From Afifellaceae bacterium (GTDB lineage Bacteria; Pseudomonadota; Alphaproteobacteria; Rhizobiales; Afifellaceae), in NCBI GenBank assembly GCA_028281235.1, contig JANQKG010000006.1:1-63825 (forward strand): a stretch of DNA of 63,825 bases, in the 5' to 3' direction. The translations under genes were made by a program, and so were the position numbers. Under the pieces are notes generated by a model. That model was given only the letters and a program-made list of their open reading frames with translations. It made no database searches and had not been told where the DNA came from. This document shows, one piece after another, positions 18,746-29,388 of this stretch (positions are counted from its first letter, which is position 1; every line of letters begins with the position of its first letter).

Positions 18746-20305
18746 ATGCGCCATTCGTCAGCCCACTCGCTTGCTACTTATGTTCCGCGCTCAAGCTTCT
18801 ACGACAGCCCCTTTGGGCGGCTTTTCGGAAAGCTGCCGCCATGGGAGCCCAGTGCAGCTTGCCGCGATCCCTCGCAGCTCTCCGACGAGGACAAGGAGAG
18901 CATCATCCGCGACTACACCGAAGGCCAGATGTTCGAGGCCGGCGACGCCGACGGCGCTTTGGACAATCCCGACATTCCGGCAGGCTACACCTATTTGGGT
19001 CAGTTCATCGATCACGACATCACTTTTGACCCGGCGTCCAGCCTCCAGCGGCGGAACGACCCCGAACGGCTGAGGAACTTTCGCACGCCGCGTTTCGATC
19101 TGGACAGCATCTATGGCGAAGGCCCGGCTGATGAACCGTTCATGTATGACGGGCGCATCACGGATATGGGTGGCTTTGCCGGATACTTTCTGATCGGAAC
19201 CGGAGAGAAGGACGGCGAAGACGATCTTCCCCGCAACGATCTGGGCGTTGTTGATGTAAACGGCAATTCCAGACATCTCGGCACGGCGCTGATCGGCGAC
19301 ATGCGCAACGACGAGAATGTCATCATCTCTCAGATACAGCTCGCGTTCCTGAAGCTTCACAACCGGATCCTCGAGATCAAGCTGGGCCGGGATGCGATGG
19401 GCAATCCCAAGCCGGCATCACCTGAGGATTTCCAGGACGCACAGCGGCTGGTGCGCTGGTTCTATCAATATGTCGTCTGGAATGATTACGTAAAGAGGAT
19501 CGTTCATCCCGATATCTGGAGCGCGGTTCTCAAGCGCGACGCCAGCGGCATCTGGAAGCTTAAGACGCTGTTCTACAGATGGAAGAACACGCCGTTCATG
19601 CCGGTGGAGTTCTCGGTTGCCGCCTATCGCTTCGGCCATTCGCAGGTGCGCCCCGGCTATCTGATCAACGCCACGCCGGAGCATGGGCTGACGACCGAAT
19701 TCCCGATCTTCAAGCGCAACGGCGACGGGCTCTCCGATCTCCGCGGCGGGCAGCGGCTGCGCCGAAATCGCTCCATCCAGTGGGATTTGTTCCTCGCATT
19801 CCCATCATCCGTCGGACCCCAGTTCCCGCAGCTGACCCGGCTTATCGATCCGCTCCTCGCCCGCTCCGTCTTCCATATTCCCGCCGGACCCAACAGGACG
19901 AATCCGCTCGCCTTCCTGAATGTCATGCGCGGTTGGCGGATGGAGCTTCCCTCCGGCTCTGCGGTCGCTCGCATGATGGGGCTGGACCCGCTGCCAATCA
20001 GCCATCCCGTCGAGGACCAATTGTGGGTGTACATCTTGCGTGAGGCCAAGGAGGTGGCTGGCGGCAAGCGGCTGGGCCCGGTCGGTGGGCGCATCGTTGC
20101 GGAGGTCTTCGCGGGGCTGCTGATGGGGGACCCGACAAGCTACGCAAACTGCGATCCGAGATGGACGCCGGAACGGGAGAAGGACAAATATGGTCTCGCC
20201 GGACCGGTTATGGGCGACGATTGGCAGTTCCGCGACATCATCGCAGCGGCAGGCATGCCCATAGAAGCAGGCGATCTTTCTGAGGAGCAGGCGGACGCCG
20301 CCTAA
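18746..20305 (+). CDS. animal-type haem peroxidase family protein
   Basis: A 519-residue protein with the haem peroxidase (An_peroxidase) signatures: the distal site LGQFIDHDITFDP, with His90 flanked by the Asp that in animal enzymes forms the haem ester and binds Ca2+, and the proximal site AAYRFGHSQVRPGYLI (RFGH). The catalytic Arg and Glu region cannot be assigned with certainty. No signal peptide is seen, so it may be cytoplasmic or exported unconventionally. The ATG at 18746 follows GGGGAGG with six bases between, better than the TTG codons upstream. Its stop overlaps that of the convergent radical SAM gene by four bases. The physiological substrate is unknown. Confidence 0.85.
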   Translation: MRHSSAHSLATYVPRSSFYDSPFGRLFGKLPPWEPSAACRDPSQLSDEDKESIIRDYTEGQMFEAGDADGALDNPDIPAGYTYLGQFIDHDITFDPASSLQRRNDPERLRNFRTPRFDLDSIYGEGPADEPFMYDGRITDMGGFAGYFLIGTGEKDGEDDLPRNDLGVVDVNGNSRHLGTALIGDMRNDENVIISQIQLAFLKLHNRILEIKLGRDAMGNPKPASPEDFQDAQRLVRWFYQYVVWNDYVKRIVHPDIWSAVLKRDASGIWKLKTLFYRWKNTPFMPVEFSVAAYRFGHSQVRPGYLINATPEHGLTTEFPIFKRNGDGLSDLRGGQRLRRNRSIQWDLFLAFPSSVGPQFPQLTRLIDPLLARSVFHIPAGPNRTNPLAFLNVMRGWRMELPSGSAVARMMGLDPLPISHPVEDQLWVYILREAKEVAGGKRLGPVGGRIVAEVFAGLLMGDPTSYANCDPRWTPEREKDKYGLAGPVMGDDWQFRDIIAAAGMPIEAGDLSEEQADAA

Positions 20306-21894
20306 GCCGCGCGCTTCGTCTCTTCGGCGTGGCGGGCTTTGGCGGAATAGAAGCTGGCGTTCTGCTCGCCGGCGAGCGCTTCGCGCGTGAACGTGATCAA
20401 ATGATGCGCCATGAAGGCCATGCCGAGCACGCCCTCAATCTGCCCGCGCTTCACGCCGTAGAGAAAAGCGCGCCAGAACGCGCCGCGATAATCGGAGCGG
20501 ATGCCGACGACGATGATGGAGTTCACCAGGAGCGCCAAACCGCGCTTGAGGTTGGCCGCCTTGAGCTTGCCGCGCGCCGGCGGCATGAACCGGTTGACAT
20601 AGGTCGCGTCGACCTGATGGCGGAAACGGTCAAAGACACGCTCCGGCGTATAGGCGTAGGCGATGGCACGCCGCCAGGAATCGATCACCGTGTCGTATGG
20701 CTGGAGGAACCGCACATTCGATTCCAGCCCCGGGTCATCGACGATGCGGCCGTCGCGCTCCAGGCGCTCATAAAGCGGCGTCTTGGGGAGCGCCTGCAGG
20801 ATATTGATCGTCAGCATGGGGATCTGCGAGCGGTCGATGAAGTCGATGAGCCGATCGACCGTGGCATCATTGTCGGTATCGAGGCCCATTATGATGCCCG
20901 ACGATATCTCCATCCCATAGGCGTTCAGCGTTTCGATGGATTCGTATATCGGGAGCTTCGCATTGTGCTCCTTCTTCATCCGCACGAGCGCGTCGAAATC
21001 GGGCGTCTCGATCCCGACGAAAATGCTGGTGAACCCGGCCTCGCGCATCAGCTCCAGAATTTCCGGCTGCTTGGCGATATTGAGCGTCGCCTCGCAGGCG
21101 AAGCCAAGCGGATAATGGTTCTTTCGCTGCCAAGCGATGAGATGCGGCAGCATCTCGCGCGTCGCCTTGCGGTTGCCGATGAAATTGTCGTCGACGAAAT
21201 AGACGACGGAGGGGTGACCCTTCTCCGCGATGATGGCGTCGAGCTCGGTGGTGAGCTGCTCCGGCGTCTTCATCCGCGGCTGCCGTCCATAAAGTGCGGG
21301 GATGTCGCAGAACTCGCAGCGATAGGGGCAACCGGAAGAGAATTGGAAGGTGCCGATCAGATAATCCGCCATCGGCGACTTCGAATAGGCCGGTGTGGGG
21401 AAGTCTGAGAGCGGCAGACGCTCATCGGTCTTCAGCTCGACTTGTCGCGCTGGACGCTCAACGCTTCTGTCGAGGATATCGATCAGTCGGTCGGTGGCGT
21501 CGCCGAGTTCACCGACATGCAGATAGTCGAAGGCGGGGTACATCTCCGGCGCGCCGGAGACCGAAGGCCCGCCGAGCACCGCCACTTTGCCGGCGGCATG
21601 AGCACGGGCGCAGATGTCATGAATCTGATGCTGCTGAATGTGCATGCCGGACGCAAAAATTGCGTCTGCCCAGGCAAAGTCTTCCGCTGTCGCCTTCGTC
21701 ACGTTTTCGTCAATGAAGCGGACGTCCCACGCCTCCGGCAGATAGGCAGCGATAACGAGCATGCCTTGCGGCGGCATGAAGGCGGTCACGCCCATCAGCT
21801 TGTAGGCGTGGGCGAACGTCCCGAAAGCGGGCGTATAGGCGGGGAAGACGCACAGCACCCGCCGTTTGTTTTGAATCGTGCCTCGATACCGCAT
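20302..21894 (-). CDS. B12-binding radical SAM protein, HpnP-like (candidate hopanoid C-2 methylase)
   Basis: A 530-residue protein with an N-terminal cobalamin-binding fold (RRVLCVFPAYTPAFGTF, FMPPQGMLVIAAYLP) and a radical SAM core with the 4Fe-4S motif SSGCPYRCEFCDI (CxxxCxxC). A C-terminal DUF4070-like region follows (NILQALPKTPLYERL, DATYVNRFMPPARGKLK). The FGTF and MPPQG N-terminus and the DENVTKATAEDF stretch resemble, from memory, HpnP, which methylates hopanoids at C-2. Paralogues of unknown function share these features, so the substrate remains open. No other hopanoid genes are in the window. The start is the ATG at 21894. Confidence 0.8.
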   Translation of the reverse strand: MRYRGTIQNKRRVLCVFPAYTPAFGTFAHAYKLMGVTAFMPPQGMLVIAAYLPEAWDVRFIDENVTKATAEDFAWADAIFASGMHIQQHQIHDICARAHAAGKVAVLGGPSVSGAPEMYPAFDYLHVGELGDATDRLIDILDRSVERPARQVELKTDERLPLSDFPTPAYSKSPMADYLIGTFQFSSGCPYRCEFCDIPALYGRQPRMKTPEQLTTELDAIIAEKGHPSVVYFVDDNFIGNRKATREMLPHLIAWQRKNHYPLGFACEATLNIAKQPEILELMREAGFTSIFVGIETPDFDALVRMKKEHNAKLPIYESIETLNAYGMEISSGIIMGLDTDNDATVDRLIDFIDRSQIPMLTINILQALPKTPLYERLERDGRIVDDPGLESNVRFLQPYDTVIDSWRRAIAYAYTPERVFDRFRHQVDATYVNRFMPPARGKLKAANLKRGLALLVNSIIVVGIRSDYRGAFWRAFLYGVKRGQIEGVLGMAFMAHHLITFTREALAGEQNASFYSAKARHAEETKRAA

Positions 21895-22157
21895 GCGTCA
21901 CCAATTCCCGACGACAGATTCCCACAAAACCATGACCTTGGCGAGTCGGTCGGCGGCATGCGCGGCGATACGCCCGTCAAAGAAGGGCCGGCCGCGGCGT
22001 GTGTGAATGAAATGCCAGCCTCATCAGCCCACCGGCACGTGAACCGAATTTCCGCCGAGCGCCTTGCGTGGGGACGCTTCGTCTCTTACCGCATTCCACA
22101 CACTGGACCATAATCCCCCAAAATGCGGCTGGGGGCCGCTTTCCAAGGAGTACCGAG

Positions 22158-22829
22158 ATGCCCATGCAGACCTTGGTCATCGGTGACGACGTGCCCAATT
22201 TTGAGGCTGATACGACCGAAGGCCGGATTTCCTTTCACGACTGGCTCGGCGAGTCCTGGGGCGTGCTCTTTTCGCACCCCAAGGATTTCACGCCCGTGTG
22301 CACGACGGAGCTCGGCACGATGGCGCGCATGAAGCCGGAATTCGACAAGCGCAACGTCAAGATCATCGGCCTCAGCGTCGATCCGGTCGGCGATCATGAG
22401 CGTTGGGCCAAGGACATCGAAGAGACGCAAGGGGCTGCGCCGAACTATCCGCTGATCGGCGACCCGGAGCTGAAGGTGGCGAAGCTCTTCGGCATGCTGC
22501 CGGCGGCGGAGGGCGAGTCCTCTGAAGGCCGCACGCCGGCCGACAACCAGACGGTCAGAAATGTCTACGTCATCGGGCCGGACAAGAAGATCAAGCTGCT
22601 CATCTCCTATCCGATGACGACCGGGCGGAACTTCGACGAGGTATTGCGGATCATCGATTCCCTGCAGCTCACCGCCAACCATAAGGTCGCCACGCCGGCC
22701 AATTGGACAGACGGCGAGGATGTGATCATCGCCGGCTCCGTATCGAATGACGACGCCAAGAAGATCTGGCCGGACGGCTGGAAGGAGCCCAAGCCCTATA
22801 TTCGCATCGTGCCGCAGCCGCAAAGTTGA
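22158..22829 (+). CDS. 1-Cys peroxiredoxin (Prx6 type)
   Basis: A 223-residue thiol peroxidase. The peroxidatic cysteine is in HPKDFTPVCTTELG (near residue 48); no resolving cysteine is present, and the long C-terminal extension (GWKEPKPYIRIVPQP) is typical of the Prx6/AhpC-TSA 1-Cys group. It reduces H2O2 and lipid hydroperoxides in the cytoplasm. AAGGAG at 22145-22150 sets the ATG at 22158 as the start. It is divergent from the radical SAM gene, with about 260 bases between, and near the haem peroxidase, so this segment has a peroxide-handling flavour. Confidence 0.93.
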   Translation: MPMQTLVIGDDVPNFEADTTEGRISFHDWLGESWGVLFSHPKDFTPVCTTELGTMARMKPEFDKRNVKIIGLSVDPVGDHERWAKDIEETQGAAPNYPLIGDPELKVAKLFGMLPAAEGESSEGRTPADNQTVRNVYVIGPDKKIKLLISYPMTTGRNFDEVLRIIDSLQLTANHKVATPANWTDGEDVIIAGSVSNDDAKKIWPDGWKEPKPYIRIVPQPQS

Positions 22830-23215
22830 GCAGCGGGGCTGAGCGACATTGCGAGGAGCGGCTTCAGGCCGCTCCTCGCGCCGTGAGGTCGATGGTTCAA
22901 ACTAGCTCCAAGAGCCTCTTGAGACTGCCAGCCGCGCGCCTTCTTGATGGCTGATCGGACGGCCGGCTGCCAGGGAAGGGCCGGCTAAGGGCTCTTGTTC
23001 TTCGATTTTTTGGAGCCGGGACCGATCCTTTTGGCGCGCGCGAACGTCTGCTGACCCGGCCTCCTGCCATGAGCTTGATCTTCAAATAGGCTCTGAGCGT
23101 CGCAGTTAATACTGCGTTCAGGATTAGGTCAGATTTGTCGCTTTTTAGACGGTTTCAACGGTCGCGATAAGCCTTTCTTCGCCGAGTCCTGCCAAGACCG
23201 CCGGCAGAGGAAGCC
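22830..23215. other. intergenic region without a recognisable gene
   Basis: 386 bases hold the peroxiredoxin terminator (22851-22879) and a GC-moderate stretch leading to the retropepsin gene. A short minus-strand frame (22897-23085) is basic, lacks a ribosome-binding site and has no familiar motif, so it was not called. Confidence 0.5.
22851..22879 (+). terminator. hairpin after the peroxiredoxin gene
   Basis: An 11-bp perfect stem (GCGAGGAGCGG / CCGCTCCTCGC) with loop CTTCAGG begins about 21 bases after the stop. There is no strong T-run, so termination may be rho-aided. Confidence 0.5.
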
Positions 23216-23749
23216 ATGCGCGGTCTTTTGTTCTTCTCCGCCGTAATCGCGCTCGTCGCAATGTCTGCGCCGAGCGTCGTCTCGCGCTACGTGGACATGA
23301 CGGAGCCCAGCGGACGCGCGGCGAAATCCGTACCCGCCCGCAACGCGACGGCTCGCGAGCTACAGGCTCCGGCCGGCCACGGCCAGTTCGAGGTGGAGGC
23401 CGCGCGCGACGGCCATTTCTACGTCGAGGCGGAGATCAATTTCCGCAACGTGCGGCTCATGGTCGATACCGGCGCGACCGTCGTTGCGCTGCGCCAGTCT
23501 GACGCGATGGTGGCGGGCATTCGCGTGTTGCCGGCGGATTTTCGCTTTCCGGTGCAGACCGCCAACGGCACGACCAATGCCGCGGAGATCATGCTCGACA
23601 GCGTGGCGGTCGCCGACATTGAGGTGCGCGACGTTCGTGCGCTCGTTCTGCCCGACGAGCGACTGTCGATCAGTCTGCTCGGCGGCTCATTCCTGAATGG
23701 CCTTGAGCGCTACCAAGTCGCCGACGGGACGTTGGTCTTGGAGAATTGA
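23216..23749 (+). CDS. retropepsin-like aspartic protease (TIGR02281 type)
   Basis: A 177-residue protein with an N-terminal hydrophobic segment (residues 1-22, signal or anchor) and a single retropepsin-like domain with the active-site motif LMVDTGATVVALRQSDA (Asp-Thr-Gly, near residue 84). The flap and second strand region (TANGTTNAAEIMLDSVAVADIEV) and a C-terminal SLLGGSFLNGLERYQV block also fit. Such proteins act as homodimers; the periplasmic substrate is unknown in most species. An AGAGGAAG ribosome-binding stretch precedes the ATG. It converges on pgm with a 15-base gap. Confidence 0.85.
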   Translation: MRGLLFFSAVIALVAMSAPSVVSRYVDMTEPSGRAAKSVPARNATARELQAPAGHGQFEVEAARDGHFYVEAEINFRNVRLMVDTGATVVALRQSDAMVAGIRVLPADFRFPVQTANGTTNAAEIMLDSVAVADIEVRDVRALVLPDERLSISLLGGSFLNGLERYQVADGTLVLEN

Positions 23750-23764
23750 ACACCGGCACTGAGA

Positions 23765-25471
<1,707 letters not shown>

Positions 25472-25507
25472 TCAGGAGACGCGAGCCTGCCGATCGACCG
25501 CAAGATT

Positions 25508-26863
25508 TTGGCCAAGCCCCTGTTCACGCTCCAATCGGGCCGGCTCGCGATCGCCGGCGCCCTCCTTCTGTGGGCATTGGCTCTTGCGCCCAGCGCCCAC
25601 GCGCAGGCCGGCGACGACCTGCTGCGCGCCATAAGGCCGTGGATCAAGCAGCAGCTTCTCGGGGGCGATCAAGCGCAGCCCGATCCCGCTGTGACGGAGG
25701 AAACGGATCCGCAGACGGCGGACCCGTCCGCCACGGCATCCGAGCCGGCGGCCGGCGCCGCCGAGGCTGCGGCCGAAGCGGAGCCTGAGAGCACGGAACC
25801 CGGCTCGCAATCCGCGACCGCCGAGGAGGGCGTTTCGCCGGCTGCCGAGGTGGAAGGGGCGGAATCCGGCGCACCGGCTTTGGAGGCCACCGAGCTCGAC
25901 GCTCTGGTCAGCGAGGCTCTGCGGGAATCGGAGGAGACGGCGGAGCCGCAGAAGGAGGCGCTGGCGCCGTTGCGCTTCGGCGTGCTCGCCGGTCGCAGCG
26001 CTGCGGTGACCATGGCGACCGTTGCGCCGCTCGCTGAGGACATCGGAACGGAGATCGATAGGCCGGTTGAGTTCGTGCCCATGGTCTCCTACAGCGCCAT
26101 GATCGACGCCCAGGTGGAGCGGCGCATCGATGGCGGCTTCTATGCGTCCTCCGCCTATGTGCTCGCCGAGGCACGGTGCTTCTGCCTGGAGCCGATCGTC
26201 GCGCCGCGCGCGTCGGACGGCACGGTTGCCTACCACGCCGTCATCGTTGCGCGCCCCGGGTCCGGCATTGAGCAGGCATCCGACCTGGCGGGCCGGACCG
26301 TCGCCGTCGGCGCTGCCGATTCACTTGGGGCGCGACGCCTGCAGCTTGCCGGCCTCATGGTCGCCGGCCTTGATCCGGAGACCGCGCTTGGCGGCGTCTA
26401 CGAGGTGGATTCCGCCGTTGAGGCCGTGCGCCTGGTGCGCGACCGCGTCGCGGACGCGGCGTTCGCCTGGAGCTCGCTGAGCGGCGATTTGGCAAGCGGC
26501 TACTCGCGCGGCACGCTTAGTCAGATGGTCTCCAACGGCGAACTGACCATGGATGACCTCGTGATCGTCTGGCGCTCGCCGCCGCTGACCCATGGTCCGT
26601 TGGCGGTGTTGAAAAACTTGAGCGACACGGAGAAGGATAAGATCAGCGCCCTTCTTCTCGCGCTTGAGGCCAATCGCCCCGCCGCCTACGACGTGCTGAA
26701 CCCCTTCTATGCCGGCGGCTACGCGCCGGTGGATGCGGGAGATTTCAGCGGGCTGGAAACGTTGATCGCCCAGAACGTCGACGCCTTGCGCCTGCCGATT
26801 GCGGCTGCGTCACCGCAGATCTTGCCGGCCGGCGCCGAGGGTGAGGAAAGCGAGCCGCAATAG
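25508..26863 (+). CDS. PhnD/TAXI-like periplasmic substrate-binding protein with acidic low-complexity segment
   Basis: After a signal peptide (RLAIAGALLLWALALAPSAHA) comes an approximately 100-residue Ala/Glu/Pro/Thr-rich acidic stretch. A PhnD/SsuA-type binding domain follows: LRFGVLAGRSAAVTMATVAPLA, YSAMIDAQVERRIDGGFYAS, YHAVIVARPGSGIEQASDLAGRTVAVG. This domain usually binds phosphonate or a related oxyanion for an ABC importer, but no permease or ATPase is adjacent. The start is uncertain: TTG at 25508 gives a clean signal peptide, and a CTG at 25487 has the better Shine-Dalgarno (AGGAG, eight-base spacing). It ends 19 bases from the convergent TadG-like gene. Confidence 0.75.
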   Translation: MAKPLFTLQSGRLAIAGALLLWALALAPSAHAQAGDDLLRAIRPWIKQQLLGGDQAQPDPAVTEETDPQTADPSATASEPAAGAAEAAAEAEPESTEPGSQSATAEEGVSPAAEVEGAESGAPALEATELDALVSEALRESEETAEPQKEALAPLRFGVLAGRSAAVTMATVAPLAEDIGTEIDRPVEFVPMVSYSAMIDAQVERRIDGGFYASSAYVLAEARCFCLEPIVAPRASDGTVAYHAVIVARPGSGIEQASDLAGRTVAVGAADSLGARRLQLAGLMVAGLDPETALGGVYEVDSAVEAVRLVRDRVADAAFAWSSLSGDLASGYSRGTLSQMVSNGELTMDDLVIVWRSPPLTHGPLAVLKNLSDTEKDKISALLLALEANRPAAYDVLNPFYAGGYAPVDAGDFSGLETLIAQNVDALRLPIAAASPQILPAGAEGEESEPQ

Positions 26864-26882
26864 GCGGCGCAGGGGGCGAACG

Positions 26883-27482
26883 TCAGGACTTACAATTCTC
26901 GCCCGCATTGTCGCAGAGCTTCACATATTGCGTGAGCCGCGGGACGAAATACATGCGGTCGTCAAGATTGACATTCCCGGTGATTACATAGCCGACTGCC
27001 GGCGTATATGTTCCGTAGACCTCCGACATGATGACCTGCGAATCGGCGACACGCAGTGTCGCCGGCACATAATCGTTCATGTCCTGCCCGTCGGCATAGG
27101 ATGTGATGCCGGTGCCCTCCGCGCGGCTCCACGCCACCGTGGCGTCGCCGCCGGCGGAAATATTGACCGCCGTGATACGCATCCGCACGCCGGTGGAGGA
27201 ATAGGGGAACATGGCGCCCGGCGCGATATCGAACATGTTGTCGACATCGCTGTAGATGAGCTGCTTGCTGCGCGCCGCCAGGTCGCCCAGCGCTGAGGCG
27301 AGATTGTTGAGGCGGCGATCGACGCTCAACGCCTGCGTCATCTCCACGCCGCCGATCCACAGCATGACGAGGATCGGCAGGATCAACGCGAACTCCACTG
27401 CCGCCATCCCGCCATCCTGGCGGATAATGCGCAGAAGCTTCAACAGCCTGGCCGAAAAGGCCTGTCTCGGTGCCTGCATCAT
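26883..27482 (-). CDS. TadE/TadG-like pilus pseudopilin (second of pair)
   Basis: A 199-residue protein with an N-terminal basic stretch and the TadE-like pseudopilin segment DGGMAAVEFALILPILVMLW, containing the conserved Glu after the Gly processing region and one hydrophobic helix (about residues 24-46). The rest is periplasmic, with a C-terminal pair of cysteines (CDNAGENC) likely to form a disulfide. The start codons ATGATG (27482, 27479) overlap the stop of the upstream TadE-like gene. It is probably a minor pseudopilin of the Tad system encoded next door. It is shorter than classic TadG and has no von Willebrand domain. Confidence 0.8.
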   Translation of the reverse strand: MMQAPRQAFSARLLKLLRIIRQDGGMAAVEFALILPILVMLWIGGVEMTQALSVDRRLNNLASALGDLAARSKQLIYSDVDNMFDIAPGAMFPYSSTGVRMRITAVNISAGGDATVAWSRAEGTGITSYADGQDMNDYVPATLRVADSQVIMSEVYGTYTPAVGYVITGNVNLDDRMYFVPRLTQYVKLCDNAGENCKS

Positions 27483-28069
27483 CCACCGCCGCTCGCCGTC
27501 GTGATGAAGGGTTCGTTGCGGAAGGCGGCGAACGAACCGATCAGCCGCTTGCCGTTGTTGAGGTTCTTCAGCGACAGGCTGCCGAACACCGCATTGGTCG
27601 GCCATTGATAATAGGCCCGCACGACGACGATCTCGTTGGCATTGCCGAAAGCGAATGTCCCCGGATCCTCAAAGTCTTCGTCGTCGTCGATCGGCTGGTC
27701 CATCACCATGCTGTCGAATGTCGGATAGGAATCGACGTCGAGGAAGAAATCCGCGCTGTTGCAATTGACGAACACCGTGACACGGTCGCAGACTTCGTCC
27801 TTGAAGTCTTCCTGCGACATGCCGGCGATCTGCACCTGCCCGGTTCGGATGAGCCGCGACGTCTCAAACACCGCGTTATCCATCACCTGCTCGGCGATGA
27901 ACACCAGCGCGGTCTCCGCAATCACGAACATCAGGAAGAAGAAGACCGGTGCGATGATCGCAAACTCAATCGCCACCGCGCCGCGCTCGTCGGAGCGCAG
28001 CCCCGCGCGCCGCCTGAGGAAAGCGCGGCGTCGGCGTGCCTGCGATAGGATCGAGTTGTTTCTTTTCAC
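27479..28069 (-). CDS. TadE-like pilus pseudopilin (first of pair)
   Basis: A 196-residue protein: an Arg-rich N-terminus, then DERGAVAIEFAIIAPVFFFLMFVIAE, the Gly/Glu pseudopilin processing region with one transmembrane helix. A TadE-type periplasmic domain follows (QVMDNAVFETSRLIRTGQVQ) with two cysteines. Such proteins are cleaved by the CpaA-type peptidase and are needed for Flp pilus biogenesis. It is transcribed away from flp, and its stop overlaps the next gene's ATG. Confidence 0.82.
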   Translation of the reverse strand: MKRNNSILSQARRRRAFLRRRAGLRSDERGAVAIEFAIIAPVFFFLMFVIAETALVFIAEQVMDNAVFETSRLIRTGQVQIAGMSQEDFKDEVCDRVTVFVNCNSADFFLDVDSYPTFDSMVMDQPIDDDEDFEDPGTFAFGNANEIVVVRAYYQWPTNAVFGSLSLKNLNNGKRLIGSFAAFRNEPFITTASGGG

Positions 28070-28187
28070 CGTCTAACCCCGCGGTGCTTCCGGTCTCGCT
28101 GCGTATAGCATAGAGTTTAGCGGAAAACTTTACGCGAAGCGTCTAATCGAATCTTTCTCTTTACTATTGTAAATGAAAGATTAACGT

Positions 28188-28661
28188 CTACTGTCCTGCA
28201 GCGAATTGATGTCGGGTCTGGATCTGATCCTTGGCGGCGTCGAACTTGTTTGGATCGTCACCAACCGAGATGACCTGCTCGCAGACCGGTGCGCAGGAGA
28301 ATGTCTGCCGCTGTGCTCCATAGAACACGGTCGTCAGCTGGCGCACATCGGAGGCGACCCGCAGCGTCTTGTTGATGACCTCCTCGCCGTCCGGGCCGAT
28401 CGCAATCAGGTTGGTCGTACCGGCGGTCTTACCGGTCAGCACCAAGATCGTCTTCTCCTGGCCCAGGGTGGCGTCGGCAATGCTCGGATTGCCGATGATG
28501 ATCGTATTGGCCGGCTCGTCGAGCTGGTAGACCTTGGCGAAGTCAATCGCGATATCGATGACCTCGTCGGCGGAAGCGGTCGCTGCGCCGGCCGCCAGAC
28601 CGCAACAGGCGATGGCAGCCACCATGAGGCTGTGTCCGAAGACGTCGAGGAGAGATCGCAT
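28188..28661 (-). CDS. pilus assembly protein with secretin N-terminal-type domain
   Basis: A 157-residue exported protein with a signal peptide (LMVAAIACCGLAAGAATASA). It is followed by the short domain found at the N-terminus of type II/III and Tad secretins: IDIAIDFAKVYQLDEPANTIIIGNPSIADATL and VLTGKTAGTTNLIAIGPDG. The same fold begins CpaC in this locus, so this is a stand-alone relative that may sit at the secretin base. A CAPVCEQ segment could hold a disulfide. The ATG at 28661 is chosen because it opens the signal peptide. It is divergent from flp. Confidence 0.82.
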   Translation of the reverse strand: MRSLLDVFGHSLMVAAIACCGLAAGAATASADEVIDIAIDFAKVYQLDEPANTIIIGNPSIADATLGQEKTILVLTGKTAGTTNLIAIGPDGEEVINKTLRVASDVRQLTTVFYGAQRQTFSCAPVCEQVISVGDDPNKFDAAKDQIQTRHQFAAGQ

Positions 28662-29043
28662 CCGAGACTCCGTTCGCCTGGCCGCCTTGACGCGACGGGG
28701 CATGTTACGCGCTGGTATGAGGCGTCGGCTGAGCGACGTCCCCTGCGCCGTTGAATGTCCGCCTAACTCTATCCCCCCAACTGGGTTAATAAGCATTTAA
28801 CAGACTAGGGATAGAGCTGCGCGGGGCGAATAGTAGAGATTGACGTGCGGATGTCGCTAAAATTTTCACTATTTTTACCATCGATCGCATTTTGCAGCGA
28901 AAAGCACGATGAAATTGCAGAATTAACTTTGGTGAAAACAATGACTGCTAGTTCTGCGCGCAGTTTCGGCGGCAAGTCCATCGAAGCGGGGCCCAACGCC
29001 CGTAAAAGCAGGGCCGCAGTTAGTGGAGTTTAGGAGCAGAGAG
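28662..29043. other. divergent control region upstream of flp
   Basis: 382 bases between the secretin-N-domain gene (minus) and flp (plus), with a strikingly AT-rich patch at 28850-28945. It probably contains the promoters of both units. No -35/-10 pair stands out enough to be called, and no gene was seen. Confidence 0.4.
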
Positions 29044-29208
29044 ATGAAGAAGCTTATCACACGCTTTGCGAAGGACGAGTCTGGTGCGACCGCTATCGAA
29101 TATGGTCTCATCGCGGCTCTGATCTCTGTCGTGATCATCGGCGTTCTGTCGACCATCGGCACGAACCTGACCGCGAAGTTCAACGAGATCGCGACGCAGC
29201 TGCAGTAA
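29044..29208 (+). CDS. flp: Flp family type IVb pilin
   Basis: A 54-residue pilin precursor. The basic leader MKKLITRFAKDESG precedes the processing and helix region ATAIEYGLIAALISVVIIGVL, with Glu at position +5 after the predicted cleavage at Gly14-Ala15. The AIEYGLIA core is diagnostic of Flp/Fap pilins. The mature peptide forms the Tad pilus fibre used for surface adhesion. GGAGCAGAGAG precedes the ATG. A perfect palindromic terminator follows, which would let the pilin transcript be made in excess over the assembly genes. Confidence 0.95.
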   Translation: MKKLITRFAKDESGATAIEYGLIAALISVVIIGVLSTIGTNLTAKFNEIATQLQ

Positions 29209-29238
29209 GAAGACGAGCTCTTCCGAGCCGTCGAAACG

Positions 29239-29264
29239 AAACGGAGGGCGATCGCCCTCCGTTT
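29239..29264 (+). terminator. intrinsic terminator after flp
   Basis: AAACGGAGGGCG-ATCGCCCTCCGTTT is a perfect 26-base palindrome ending in a T-run (GTTTT), about 30 bases after the pilin stop. This fits a strong rho-independent terminator that separates flp from cpaA. Confidence 0.75.
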
Positions 29265-29388
29265 TCGCGTGTACCCGTGCCGGTGCGTCCGATCGCGGTT
29301 GGGCGATGTTTCCATTTTGGAAACCAATTGCTGGAACGGTCGAAACAAGCACCTTTAGGAATCATCCATCCGGTCCGACGGCTGACGC

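Noticed and set aside
22897-23085. 62-codon minus-strand frame in the gap before the retropepsin gene
   Set aside because: Basic, no family resemblance and no ribosome-binding stretch.
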